Part shown: positions 1 to 7,417 of the stretch, one piece after another | How positions within the stretch are numbered: position 1 is the stretch's first letter | Layout of the letters: every line of letters starts with the position of its first letter | DNA from: an archaeon | GTDB taxonomy: Archaea; Thermoproteota; Nitrososphaeria; Nitrososphaerales; Nitrosopumilaceae | Reading direction: 5' to 3' | NCBI GenBank assembly: GCA_021824845.1 | Contig: JAKAJY010000068.1 | Coordinates: 1-9,791, forward strand | DNA length: 9,791 nucleotides | Position numbers and translations under genes: made by a program | The notes under the pieces: generated by a model | Told to the model about the DNA's origin: nothing | Seen by the model: the letters and a program-made list of their open reading frames with translations, nothing else | Database searches by the model: none

Positions 1-81
1 CATATGATTTGAAAAGCGATCGGGTTGTAACAGACACAGATCTGTATGATCCCTGTCTCTTAATTTACATTAGTGAAATTC

Positions 82-88
82 TTATTAG
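82..88 (+). promoter_or_regulatory. Putative TATA box of the RPA gene
   Basis: The sequence TTATTAG is centred about 28 nt before the TTG at 113. This is the archaeal TATA-to-start spacing expected when transcription begins at or next to the start codon (leaderless mRNA). The match is only moderately T/A-rich, so the call is an inference from position and composition. Confidence 0.4.
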
Positions 89-112
89 TCCATCAAACCA
101 TGGTAGATCAAA

Positions 113-1507
113 TTGTCTGAATTTGACGCATTGCTTTCCAAATTATTAGAATTAAAGCCCGATCTATCAAAGACAGATGTCGAAGTACTGATCGCGCAGA
201 AAAAAGAAAAGATCGGTGCAGGCTATCTTACAGATCAGGGAGCACTGTTTTTGGTCGCATCTGATCTAGGAATTACAATTTCAGAGCCGACAAAGGGCGA
301 GATCAACATAAAGGATCTGCATGCGGGAGCAAAAGAAGTCACACTACAAACTAGGGTGCTCAATGTATCGCCAAAAAAACAGTTCTCACGAAAGGACGGC
401 TCCCAATTCTATCTGAGAAACATGACAGTGTATGATAAGGACTCGGCAGTAACGGTAAAGCTTTGGGATGAAAAGGCAAACCTGCCAGAGATGGCAAACA
501 TCAGTCCGGGGGATCTCATCAAAATAATCAAGGCATATGTCAAGTCTGATCTGAACGGCCAGCTTACAATTAACATCGGCTCAGGCTCAAATATAGAGCG
601 CACCGAAACAGAAAGCACCATTCCATCGATTGATTCCATCACAAAAGATGTCTCTGAGCTAAAGGAAGGAGATAACAATGTCGTAGTTTCCGGAACACTG
701 GACGGTCCAATCACATTCTCAGAATTTACAAACTTTAAGGGTGTTCCAGGCACTGCCCTTAGATTAAGACTAAAGGGAAAGAACGAGCGTTCCATGAGAG
801 TTGTTCTGTGGGGCAAAAGCAATTCTGATGTGCCAAAGGTGATTCCTGCAGGAACCAAGGCAAGACTGATTGGTGTCAAGGCAAAGACTAATCAGCAAGA
901 GATAGAGATTCATGGAAACGAATCAACCACACTCGAAGTTCAGGCAGAAAAACAAGTGGAGCCAATTGTGATTAGAATTTTGTCTGCAACAAAAAATGAA
1001 AACGGCCAGAGAATGATTTTGGGTGTCGACAAGCAAAAACAACTCTACAATGTAATAGACACTGCAAATGTCACAGAGTCATTTGCTCAAGACGATGTGC
1101 TGGAATGCATGCCATCAAAACTTTATGGCAACAGCATAACGGTTGATGCAGAATCATTTGTAAGAAAAATACAAGAAGACCTGCCAGGAATATCAGAACT
1201 TCGAACCAAAATCGCAGATATCAAACCAGACAACAACACATACTGCATTGAGGCAATAATTCTAAAGGCTCCGGAGAGAAGAAACGTTCAGACAAAGAAT
1301 GGCGAGACAATAACCCTTTCTGAAATGTATGTAGAAGACGACACTGCACAAATTTGGCTCAAGGGTTGGAGAAACCAGGCTCGTTTATTAGATGAATGTT
1401 CAATTGGTGAGATAATCTCAGTTACCGGTGTTACCGCAAAGCCAGGCTTGGAGGGAAGAACAGAATTGTTTGTTACTCCATATTCAGGCATCAAAAAGAA
1501 GAACTAG
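113..1507 (+). CDS. rpa: Replication protein A-like single-stranded DNA-binding protein (multiple OB folds)
   Basis: This 464-residue protein is expected to coat single-stranded DNA during replication, repair and recombination in the cytoplasm. Residues 1-55 form the small helical domain usual at the start of archaeal RPAs (GAGYLTDQGALFLVA at 35-49). OB-fold-like segments follow at about 76-160, 187-270, 285-350 and 375-455. The first has the clearest signature: KDGSQFYLRNMTVYD, then VTVKLWD, then GDLIKI. No CxxC pairs occur, so the zinc finger of many euryarchaeal RPAs is absent. The start is TTG: an in-frame TAG lies at 104-106 and no ATG or GTG lies between. An ATG at 100 is in another frame and stops after six codons. 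The start fits leaderless transcription from the box at 82-88. The stop codon overlaps that of the convergent helicase gene. The exact number of OB folds is inferred. Confidence 0.9.
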   Translation: MSEFDALLSKLLELKPDLSKTDVEVLIAQKKEKIGAGYLTDQGALFLVASDLGITISEPTKGEINIKDLHAGAKEVTLQTRVLNVSPKKQFSRKDGSQFYLRNMTVYDKDSAVTVKLWDEKANLPEMANISPGDLIKIIKAYVKSDLNGQLTINIGSGSNIERTETESTIPSIDSITKDVSELKEGDNNVVVSGTLDGPITFSEFTNFKGVPGTALRLRLKGKNERSMRVVLWGKSNSDVPKVIPAGTKARLIGVKAKTNQQEIEIHGNESTTLEVQAEKQVEPIVIRILSATKNENGQRMILGVDKQKQLYNVIDTANVTESFAQDDVLECMPSKLYGNSITVDAESFVRKIQEDLPGISELRTKIADIKPDNNTYCIEAIILKAPERRNVQTKNGETITLSEMYVEDDTAQIWLKGWRNQARLLDECSIGEIISVTGVTAKPGLEGRTELFVTPYSGIKKKN

Positions 1508-4251
1508 TCCCAAAATCCACGCGTAGTAACGTACAGTCGTTCTGCCTCGTAAATCTGCCGATACAACGTTTCCTCATCAACCATGTTTCGTAAAATTCTG
1601 GATGCAGTGTCAACTCCCACTCCATACCCAGACAGAACAATCAGTGCGGTTTTGCCAAAGTTCTCCAATAGTGAGGCTGTCTTCCAAGCACGAGAGAATC
1701 GATGGTTCTCATCTGCTGTGATCTTTTTGCCGGCGGCCTTTTTTTGAATGATTTTTGCCAAATCATGGTCCGAGTAAAATGTCGTGGTGATTTGTCTGGC
1801 TTTGCAATATGGACAAACGGGTATGTTTTCTATTTCGTTTGTCTTTACCACTCGCTCCCATTTACCGCATCTAGCGCAGATGAATCGATGTGATGTTTTG
1901 AAGAGCCTAGTCTTTACCAAATCCAATATTCCCTTGTCAATGCTTGTAGGGGAGGAATAGTATTTTGTGGTATGATCCAGTATGGGCTCTGCCAGCTTGG
2001 AGAACTTGTTTTGCTCAATCCAATGAATCTGGATTATACTAGAGTTGATCTCAGAGAGGACTTGTTTTGTTTTTTCCAGATCATACTTATCATGGAATAG
2101 TTCCCGGAGGGCTTCCTTTACCAGGGGCGTCTTTGAGTATCGCTCAAAAAGAAATCTCGCAGATTTTTTCTCATAGACTGCTCCCCGCCCCACAACGCCG
2201 AACTTTTTTGCAACATTCCAAGTTCTCCAGCTTACATTGTGTGTGCCGTTCAGAGACGCAGTCACTATATCATACAGATCATACGTGTCTGCCAAGATTT
2301 GTCGCACTTGGGTTTCTATGATTCTTCCCTTGGATGATAACACGATTCTATACGCATCGGATCTTGCATCTACTTGCAGTCCAGTCCTTGATGATAGCAT
2401 TGAGGATAGCAAGGTAGCCAGAGTAGAGTTGATCTTTGTGCCAAAGCAGCTGTGAATCACTATGCTTCCCTGGCCGCGCACAGATTCTACTACCACATTC
2501 TTTTCGTCTGGAATTATTGGCAAGTCTAGCTGCGTTATCATATTGTCTGGCAGATCTAGTGAACCATCACGGATTTTGGTTCGGAATCTGCCTACCTTTG
2601 AGGCGGTCTTGTAGTCAACCGGAATGGTTTCGCCCTCCCAATATGGAACGGTGATGCCGCCAGCTCGAATCGGCTCTACGTTTACCTTAAGCGAGGATTC
2701 ATCGACATTGATGATTCTCCACTGGGATCCCCTCAGGACAAAGATGTTGCCGGGATCTCCAAAGTCGCCTACAAATCTTTGATCAAGGCTGCCGATTATC
2801 TTTTTTGTGACACTATCAAACACCTTGAATTTTAAAATGTCAGGAATCGTGGAGAGGTTCTCAAAGTAATATCGATAACACTTGGCAGTCTTCCTAAATG
2901 TCATCTTTTCCCTATCAAAAAATATCAAATAGTTGGAATCAAGCAACTCAAGGACTCCGATCAGATCCTCAAGGGTAAGGTTTCTGAACAAAAACGAGTT
3001 CTTGAATATTTCCAGTGCATCACTCACAGTCATCTCGTCTAGCTGCATTGCAAGGCCCACCAGATGGTGCGCCAGAACATCAAGTGAGCCATCATGAATC
3101 AGCTGATCTTCTATGGAGCCTTCGTTGATTCTCTCCAAGATTGCCTTTGTTTCCAGCTCATCATCTACGTTGTTTGTAATGATCAGTCCCTTTGCGGATG
3201 AATGCTTGTTGTGCTTGCTTCTGCCAATTCTTTGCATGAATTTAGAGACCTGCCTTGGGGAACCATAATGCATCACAAGCTCCACTGATCCAATGTCTAA
3301 TCCAAGCTCAAGCGATGAGGTGCACACCACCAGTCGCGATTTGCCAGACTTGAGATTCTCTTCCGTTTCCTCGCGAACTTGCTGAGATAGCGAGCCATGA
3401 TGTAATTCAACTGAAATCGGGGATTTTTCCCGCAGAATCGAGGCCAAAAATTCCGCCTCGCCACGCGTGTTTGTAAACAATAATACTGGCGAGTCCAGCT
3501 TCAGCTTTACCAGATATTCCACGATATAGTCCGCAACATCGCTAATGGTACCATTGATGTGCTTGATTTCCACATCGTATTTTCGAATCGTATTGTCCCG
3601 AATTATTTGGTATTTTCTTTTTGTTCCAACCAGGAATTTTGCCGCATCATCGGAGTTACCAACGGTGGCAGAAAGGCCTATCCGGGTTATTGGGTTCTTG
3701 GCGTTTATTTGTAGTCGCTCAAGGCTAAGTGACAGCTGGGATCCCCGCTCATTGGACAGCAAGTCATGGATTTCATCGATGATTATCCATTCCAGGTTTG
3801 ATAGTGCGTTTAGCATTTTTTCCTGCGTTAGTAGGATGACCAGCGTTTCAGGAGTGGTAATCAGAATGTCTGGCGGATGATCTGTGATTTTTTTTCTAGC
3901 AGATTGCGATGTGTCGCCATGGCGAATCTCTATTGAGAGGCCCTCCAGTTCCGCGTACTTGATTATTCTCTTGAAGACATCGCGGTTTAGCGCCCTGAGT
4001 GGCGTGATGTATAGTGCCTTTATCTTGTCTTTCTCGTGTATGGTAGACAAAAATGAAAACACAGGAATCACAGAGCATTCTGTCTTGCCAGAGCCGGTTG
4101 GTGCGATAATTAGTGCGTCTTTTTTCTGGATGATTAGCGGTATTGCCTTTTTTTGAATTTCTGTTAGATTTGTAAAACCTAGGCGATGAAATTTGGCAAG
4201 AACCGAATCAAGTTGTTTGCTGTGCGTCTTTTCTTGACTTTGCTCGCTCAT
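1504..4251 (-). CDS. lhr: Lhr-type superfamily 2 ATP-dependent helicase
   Basis: This 915-residue helicase has a complete SF2 motor: Q-motif region near 26-38, Walker A APTGSGKT at 50-57, motif Ia TPLRALNR at 83-90, TTPETL at 132-137, DEIH at 159-162, SAT at 194-196 and motif VI QRIGRSKHN at 340-348. The long C-terminal part (winged-helix region about 380-465, then the Lhr/DEAD-associated region) is what separates Lhr from shorter DEAD-box proteins. Near the end are a four-cysteine zinc site (CARC 792-795, CPYC 813-816) and an HhH-like motif, GYGVGVDTASRIL, at 875-887. Lhr proteins unwind DNA or RNA-DNA hybrids and are linked to repair or RNA metabolism; the substrate here is not decided. The gene overlaps the 3' end of a small upstream gene by 44 bases and has no clear Shine-Dalgarno or TATA box of its own, which suggests translational coupling. 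The archaeal Lhr subgroup is not assigned. Confidence 0.93.
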   Translation of the reverse strand: MSEQSQEKTHSKQLDSVLAKFHRLGFTNLTEIQKKAIPLIIQKKDALIIAPTGSGKTECSVIPVFSFLSTIHEKDKIKALYITPLRALNRDVFKRIIKYAELEGLSIEIRHGDTSQSARKKITDHPPDILITTPETLVILLTQEKMLNALSNLEWIIIDEIHDLLSNERGSQLSLSLERLQINAKNPITRIGLSATVGNSDDAAKFLVGTKRKYQIIRDNTIRKYDVEIKHINGTISDVADYIVEYLVKLKLDSPVLLFTNTRGEAEFLASILREKSPISVELHHGSLSQQVREETEENLKSGKSRLVVCTSSLELGLDIGSVELVMHYGSPRQVSKFMQRIGRSKHNKHSSAKGLIITNNVDDELETKAILERINEGSIEDQLIHDGSLDVLAHHLVGLAMQLDEMTVSDALEIFKNSFLFRNLTLEDLIGVLELLDSNYLIFFDREKMTFRKTAKCYRYYFENLSTIPDILKFKVFDSVTKKIIGSLDQRFVGDFGDPGNIFVLRGSQWRIINVDESSLKVNVEPIRAGGITVPYWEGETIPVDYKTASKVGRFRTKIRDGSLDLPDNMITQLDLPIIPDEKNVVVESVRGQGSIVIHSCFGTKINSTLATLLSSMLSSRTGLQVDARSDAYRIVLSSKGRIIETQVRQILADTYDLYDIVTASLNGTHNVSWRTWNVAKKFGVVGRGAVYEKKSARFLFERYSKTPLVKEALRELFHDKYDLEKTKQVLSEINSSIIQIHWIEQNKFSKLAEPILDHTTKYYSSPTSIDKGILDLVKTRLFKTSHRFICARCGKWERVVKTNEIENIPVCPYCKARQITTTFYSDHDLAKIIQKKAAGKKITADENHRFSRAWKTASLLENFGKTALIVLSGYGVGVDTASRILRNMVDEETLYRQIYEAERLYVTTRGFWD

Positions 4252-4327
4252 AAACCATTATTCCGACAACTCCAATTGCAAACAAGATCACAGTGATAGC
4301 TGGGATGGAGTCAAAGATTCCTGCCAT
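4208..4327 (-). CDS. Small single-pass membrane protein (39 aa), overlapping the start of the helicase gene
   Basis: An ATG-to-TGA frame of 40 codons encodes a short N-terminus with MAGIFDSIP, a hydrophobic stretch at about residues 8-25 (AITVILFAIGVVGIMVY) and a basic, polar tail (ERAKSRKDAQQTT). That is the layout of a one-helix membrane protein with a cytosolic C-terminus by the positive-inside rule. A TATA-like TATTTAA is centred 26 nt before its ATG, exactly where a leaderless mRNA would place its first base on this start codon, and not on the helicase ATG 76 nt further on. Its last 44 bases overlap the helicase gene in a different frame. I do not recognise the family and assign no function. 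The main doubt is whether a 39-codon frame could arise by chance; the promoter position and the sensible protein layout argue against that. Confidence 0.72.
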   Translation of the reverse strand: MAGIFDSIPAITVILFAIGVVGIMVYERAKSRKDAQQTT

Positions 4328-4349
4328 GACTCTCAAAGATTTGTGGCAG

Positions 4350-4356
4350 TTAAATA
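4350..4356 (-). promoter_or_regulatory. TATA box for the small membrane protein and helicase
   Basis: On the minus strand this reads TATTTAA, within GCTATTTAACTG. Its centre is 26 nt before the A of the ATG at 4327, implying transcription from the start codon itself. It starts three bases after the stop codon of the RadB-like gene, so the small gene and helicase can be transcribed independently of that upstream gene. Confidence 0.6.
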
Positions 4357-4358
4357 GC

Positions 4359-5003
4359 TTAACTTGGATTGCTCAAGCCTTGCTTTGTTATTACATATGA
4401 GAACTGGTTTTTCTGAATCGGATTCAAAAAAACTTGGCCCTCGTAGCTTGCCTGTTTTTTGGCTAGCTTGATCTTGATGTGCGTGTATAATGATATGATG
4501 GATTCCATGTTTTCCTGTTCTGTTTGCTCAACTTTGCGCATCATGTTTGTTATGATGATTGGAATCTTTGTCTCAAACGCAATCTGAGAGAGGCGCTTCA
4601 TATATTTTGAGAACTGGGTTGTCTTTTCCAGAAACTGTTCCTCCTTTGGATACTCGAACGAGAACAGGTCCGTTACACTATCAATTACTATCAAGGAGAA
4701 ATCAGGTTTTTTGATTTTATCAAGACTGTCTTGCTGCTCTTTGACATTTGTGATTCTGCTAACAGTGATTTTGTCAAGAAGTTTCGGATCCCTTGATGGT
4801 GTCATTTCGAGCAACCTTTCCGGCCTGAAATTCCCAGTGGTATCCTGATAGAACACATTATTCTCCAAAACAGAGTTTGCAATTATTTGCATCACCAGCT
4901 GAGTCTTTCCAGCTCCGCTCTCACCAAACACATCTGTTATGGTTCCGCTTCTTAGCGAGTCTCCAAGAATTTCATCTAGTTTTTCAAGGCCTGTTCTGAT
5001 CAT
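4359..5003 (-). CDS. radB: RadB-like RecA-superfamily ATPase
   Basis: This 214-residue protein is a single RecA-type ATPase core without the N-terminal helix-hairpin-helix domain of RadA, which is the usual RadB layout and size. Walker A is GESGAGKT at 27-34. The segment FYQDTTGNFRPERL at 51-64 matches the RadA/RadB strand after Walker A that carries the FRPER signature. Walker B is LIVID at 104-108. The C-terminal segment (KIKLAKKQ, then FSYVITKQGL) corresponds to the end of the RadA/RadB fold. RadB proteins act as recombination mediators alongside RadA; that role is inferred here. The start is ATG. The next gene downstream begins 31 bases after its stop but has its own TATA box. A KaiC-like or other RecA paralogue remains possible. 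Confidence 0.75.
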   Translation of the reverse strand: MIRTGLEKLDEILGDSLRSGTITDVFGESGAGKTQLVMQIIANSVLENNVFYQDTTGNFRPERLLEMTPSRDPKLLDKITVSRITNVKEQQDSLDKIKKPDFSLIVIDSVTDLFSFEYPKEEQFLEKTTQFSKYMKRLSQIAFETKIPIIITNMMRKVEQTEQENMESIISLYTHIKIKLAKKQASYEGQVFLNPIQKNQFSYVITKQGLSNPS

Positions 5004-5029
5004 AGCTAATAAAATCTAGAAAAAATTGA

Positions 5030-5037
5030 AAAATAAA
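5030..5037 (-). promoter_or_regulatory. Putative TATA box of the RadB-like gene
   Basis: The minus strand reads TTTATTTT, centred about 30 nt before the ATG at 5003, leaving a leader of only a few bases. The whole 111-bp space between the divergent RadB-like and LSm genes is AT-rich, so other boxes are possible. Confidence 0.4.
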
Positions 5038-5072
5038 CGAATCCCGCATTTTTACTATAACATAGGCAAGGC

Positions 5073-5079
5073 TTTTATT
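5073..5079 (+). promoter_or_regulatory. Putative TATA box of the LSm-metK unit
   Basis: TTTTATT, flanked by GGC and CAGG, is centred 39 nt before the LSm start. This predicts transcription from about 5102 and a leader of roughly 12-14 bases, unlike the apparently leaderless genes elsewhere in the window. The leader contains GAGAG about 6 bases before the TTG, at most a weak ribosome-binding site. Confidence 0.45.
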
Positions 5080-5114
5080 CAGGTTACCAAGCTAGCATCA
5101 CAAGAGAGCAACCA

Positions 5115-5357
5115 TTGTCACAAGTAAACGCAAAGAGACCTTTAACAACACTCCAAAAAAGCACAAAAAAGAAAGTCACCGTACGACTAAAGAACGAAGT
5201 TGAATACAAGGGTAAGATGGACAATGTCGATTCCTACATGAACTTGATCATGACAGACGCAGAAGAGCTCCACGACGGCAAAATCATTGCAAATTACGGC
5301 CGGGTCATAGTTAGAGGCAATAACGTATTATTCATCAGATTAGAAAACGACCTGTAG
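5115..5357 (+). CDS. LSm (Sm-like) RNA-binding protein
   Basis: This is an 80-residue archaeal Sm-like protein, expected to form a homo-heptameric ring that binds U-rich RNA. The Sm1 motif covers about 20-52, with the RNA-contacting loop VDSYMNL (Asp39, Asn43), followed by MTDAEEL. Sm2 covers about 60-76, [18 protein letters not shown], with the conserved Arg-Gly at 67-68. A basic, polar tail of about 19 residues precedes the fold. The start is TTG. No in-frame ATG or GTG was found within about 40 bases upstream, and this start leaves a normal short N-terminal tail. metK follows 10 bases downstream in the same direction, so the two are probably cotranscribed. Confidence 0.93.
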   Translation: MSQVNAKRPLTTLQKSTKKKVTVRLKNEVEYKGKMDNVDSYMNLIMTDAEELHDGKIIANYGRVIVRGNNVLFIRLENDL

Positions 5358-5367
5358 GCGAACCCTA

Positions 5368-6525
5368 ATGGCGCGAAGTTTCCTTTTTACTTCTGAATCA
5401 GTAACAGAAGGACATCCAGACAAGATTTGTGATAAAATCTCAGACGCATTACTGGATGAATTTCTAAGACAAGACCCAAACTCGCGCGTTGCAGTGGAAA
5501 CCATGACTACCACAGGAATTGTGGTTGTTGCAGGCGAGGTAACCACAAAGGCAAAGTTTGACATTCAGGATGTGGTCAGAAAGACAATCAAAGAGATCGG
5601 CTATGATAAGCCAGAGTATGGCTTTGATGCAGACACATGTAGCGTACTGGTATCAATCCATGCACAAAGCCCAGACATCTCACAAGGAGTCACCGCGACT
5701 GAGAACAAGGATCAGGGAGCAGGAGACCAGGGCTTGATGTTTGGATATGCAGTAAATGAAACGGACGAGCTGATGCCATTGCCGATTTTGCTTGCACACA
5801 AGCTGATACGAAGGCTATCGGAGGCAAGAAAAAGCAAGGAGCTTGCATGGGTAAGACCTGACGGCAAGTCCCAAGTTACAGTAGAGTATGAAGACGGCAA
5901 GCCAAAAAAAATCGAGACTATAGTGATTTCAACCCAGCACTCACCAGAGATCAGCAACGAGGAGATCAGAAAGCAGATCATCGACAAGGTAATCAAGCCA
6001 GTGTGCGGCAAGTGGTGGCACGATAAGATAAAAATTCACATTAATCCTACAGGCAGATTCGTAATTGGCGGCCCTCCAGGAGACTCGGGCCTCACTGGAA
6101 GAAAAATAATAGTGGATACATATGGTGGAGCAGGAAGACATGGTGGCGGAGCATTCTCCGGTAAAGACCCATCCAAAGTAGACAGGTCCGCTTGCTACAT
6201 GTGCAGGTATATCGCAAAGAACATTGTCGCTGCAGGCTTGGCAGAAAAATGCGAAGTCCAAGTTGCATATGCGATTGGCGTTGCAGAGCCGGTTTCACTC
6301 ATGGTAAACACCTTTGGCACAAGCAAAATCTCAGAAGAAGACATTGAAAATTTGGCAAGAAAGCACTTTGATATGCGACCGGCTGCAATCATTTCCCAGC
6401 TTGACCTGAAAAGACCAATCTACAAAGACACTGCAGCATTTGGCCACTTTGGAAGAACAGACGTTGCCTTCCCATGGGAAAAGACAGACAAGGCAGAAAC
6501 ATTGCGCAAGGCAGCAGGCCTATAG
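5368..6525 (+). CDS. metK: S-adenosylmethionine synthetase (methionine adenosyltransferase), bacterial/eukaryotic type
   Basis: The enzyme joins methionine and ATP to give S-adenosylmethionine, phosphate and diphosphate (EC 2.5.1.6) in the cytoplasm. At 385 residues it matches bacterial MetK length. Signature sites are GHPDK at 15-19 (catalytic His16), GAGDQG at 117-122, GDSGLTGRK at 238-246 and the phosphate-binding [16 protein letters not shown] at 259-274, with Lys246, Lys266 and Lys270 in the usual places. It clearly belongs to the bacterial/eukaryotic family and not to the divergent archaeal MAT family of most euryarchaea and crenarchaea. The ATG follows the LSm stop by 10 bases without a good ribosome-binding site, so reinitiation is plausible. 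Its final CTA-TAG overlaps the end of the convergent gene. Its product is the methyl donor for the CbiD reaction encoded downstream. Confidence 0.98.
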   Translation: MARSFLFTSESVTEGHPDKICDKISDALLDEFLRQDPNSRVAVETMTTTGIVVVAGEVTTKAKFDIQDVVRKTIKEIGYDKPEYGFDADTCSVLVSIHAQSPDISQGVTATENKDQGAGDQGLMFGYAVNETDELMPLPILLAHKLIRRLSEARKSKELAWVRPDGKSQVTVEYEDGKPKKIETIVISTQHSPEISNEEIRKQIIDKVIKPVCGKWWHDKIKIHINPTGRFVIGGPPGDSGLTGRKIIVDTYGGAGRHGGGAFSGKDPSKVDRSACYMCRYIAKNIVAAGLAEKCEVQVAYAIGVAEPVSLMVNTFGTSKISEEDIENLARKHFDMRPAAIISQLDLKRPIYKDTAAFGHFGRTDVAFPWEKTDKAETLRKAAGL

Positions 6526-7365
6526 AATTTCCGGCGTTTTCAGCTTAATTCCAGAGAGTTTTTCCAGCACATGATGGCTTGATGTGAAATCCCCAACCAT
6601 TATGTTGAGATCATCTATTCCATAAAGCGCATTTTCTGGATGATTCAGCGCATCAAAGTATGCTTGTTCTAGTGGTATTTTTTTTATCTTGGCCTTTTTG
6701 CCCCGGACAAATTTTCTCACATAGTTTGCAAAGCTGATTGTCTTTGGCCCCACCAGATCAACTGTTTTGTTGGACAGATTCTTGTTGCGGACGGATTCAA
6801 GGATCACGCGACATACATCACCTACAGATATGGGTTGCAGTCGATACGAGCCAGACCCTGGAACCAGTATCACGCCATTTTTGATCTGGTTTGTGAGGTT
6901 TTGCGTCAGCGGATCATCATTACCAACAATATATGATGCGCGCAGAATTGTATAGTCCAGCCCAGATTCTTTGATTAATAGTTCTGCCTTTAGCTTTGAT
7001 ATGAAATATCCAAACGTGGCATTATCACTAACGCCAAGTCCGCTGATGTAGATGATTTTTTTTATTTTTGATTTTTTGCATAGATTGATTATTTTTTGTG
7101 TCTGCTCAACATTGACTGATTCATAATCAGAGGATATGGTTTGCGCGCCAGTGCCGATCAGATGAACCAAAGCATCACATTGTATCTTTTGGATATTACC
7201 AACATCCGAGAAGACCAAGGTTTTTTCTGATTTGAGTGGTTTTTGTTTTTTTCTTGACAGGCTGATGATTGGAATGTTTTGGGCAGACAGGAATTTTCTA
7301 AGATTTGTCCCTACGAATCCAGTAGAGCCAGAGATGGCAATTACTGGTTTGTTCTTTTCCACCAA
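6520..7365 (-). CDS. NAD(P)-binding SDR-family protein (epimerase/NDUFA9-like)
   Basis: This is a 281-residue extended or atypical short-chain dehydrogenase/reductase. The Rossmann-fold GxxGxxG is GSTGFVG at 13-19. The region ALVHLIGTG (65-73) is the usual second nucleotide-contacting segment. Ser108 and the YxxxK pair Tyr120/Lys124 (YFISK) are in the SDR active-site positions. RASYIVG (142-148) and QPISVGDV (177-184) resemble NDUFA9-like and SDR_a5 proteins, which often bind NADPH and may be structural or assembly factors. The substrate is unknown. The first possible start is TTG at 7365. A GTG one codon later (7362) lies about 27 nt from the shared TATA element and may be the real leaderless start. 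The 3' end overlaps metK by six bases. Confidence 0.88.
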   Translation of the reverse strand: MVEKNKPVIAISGSTGFVGTNLRKFLSAQNIPIISLSRKKQKPLKSEKTLVFSDVGNIQKIQCDALVHLIGTGAQTISSDYESVNVEQTQKIINLCKKSKIKKIIYISGLGVSDNATFGYFISKLKAELLIKESGLDYTILRASYIVGNDDPLTQNLTNQIKNGVILVPGSGSYRLQPISVGDVCRVILESVRNKNLSNKTVDLVGPKTISFANYVRKFVRGKKAKIKKIPLEQAYFDALNHPENALYGIDDLNIMVGDFTSSHHVLEKLSGIKLKTPEIL

Positions 7366-7380
7366 GTTAGGAAAATCGAA

Positions 7381-7393
7381 TATAATTTTAAAT
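7381..7393. promoter_or_regulatory. Shared divergent promoter of the SDR gene and the J-domain gene
   Basis: The AT-only block TATAATTTTAAAT holds the palindrome TTTAAA at 7387-7392, which can act as a TATA box in either direction. Its centre is about 28 nt from the TTG of the J-domain gene on the plus strand and about 24-27 nt from the TTG/GTG of the SDR gene on the minus strand. Both genes would then be leaderless. Two overlapping, separate TATA boxes in the same block are equally possible. Confidence 0.55.
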
Positions 7394-7417
7394 GTTAAAT
7401 CCAGACATATCCATCCA

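Noticed and set aside
100..120. ATG-started six-codon frame overlapping the rpa start, suggesting a uORF or an N-terminal frameshift in rpa.
   Set aside because: It lies only about 14 nt after the TATA-like box, so would not be on a leaderless message, and the TTG frame already gives a complete archaeal RPA N-terminus.
3..149. Plus-strand frame open from the left edge to a TAG at 147-149, possibly the tail of an upstream gene.
   Set aside because: The translation does not resemble a known protein and it would overlap the rpa start; 48 open codons can occur by chance.
2067..2654. Several overlapping plus-strand open frames of 72-84 codons inside the helicase gene.
   Set aside because: They are antisense shadows of a conserved coding region; their translations are low-complexity and match no domain.
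5004..5114. Possible small RNA or riboswitch in the 111-bp divergent spacer.
   Set aside because: The spacer is AT-rich with no evident stem-loop or known riboswitch core; two promoters explain it.
5712..6392. Minus-strand open frames of 65-106 codons inside metK.
   Set aside because: MetK is strongly conserved on the other strand; these frames lack promoters, start context and recognisable motifs.
7232..7417. 62-codon upstream extension of the J-domain protein.
   Set aside because: It is antisense to the SDR gene N-terminus, crosses the divergent promoter and shows no J-protein features.
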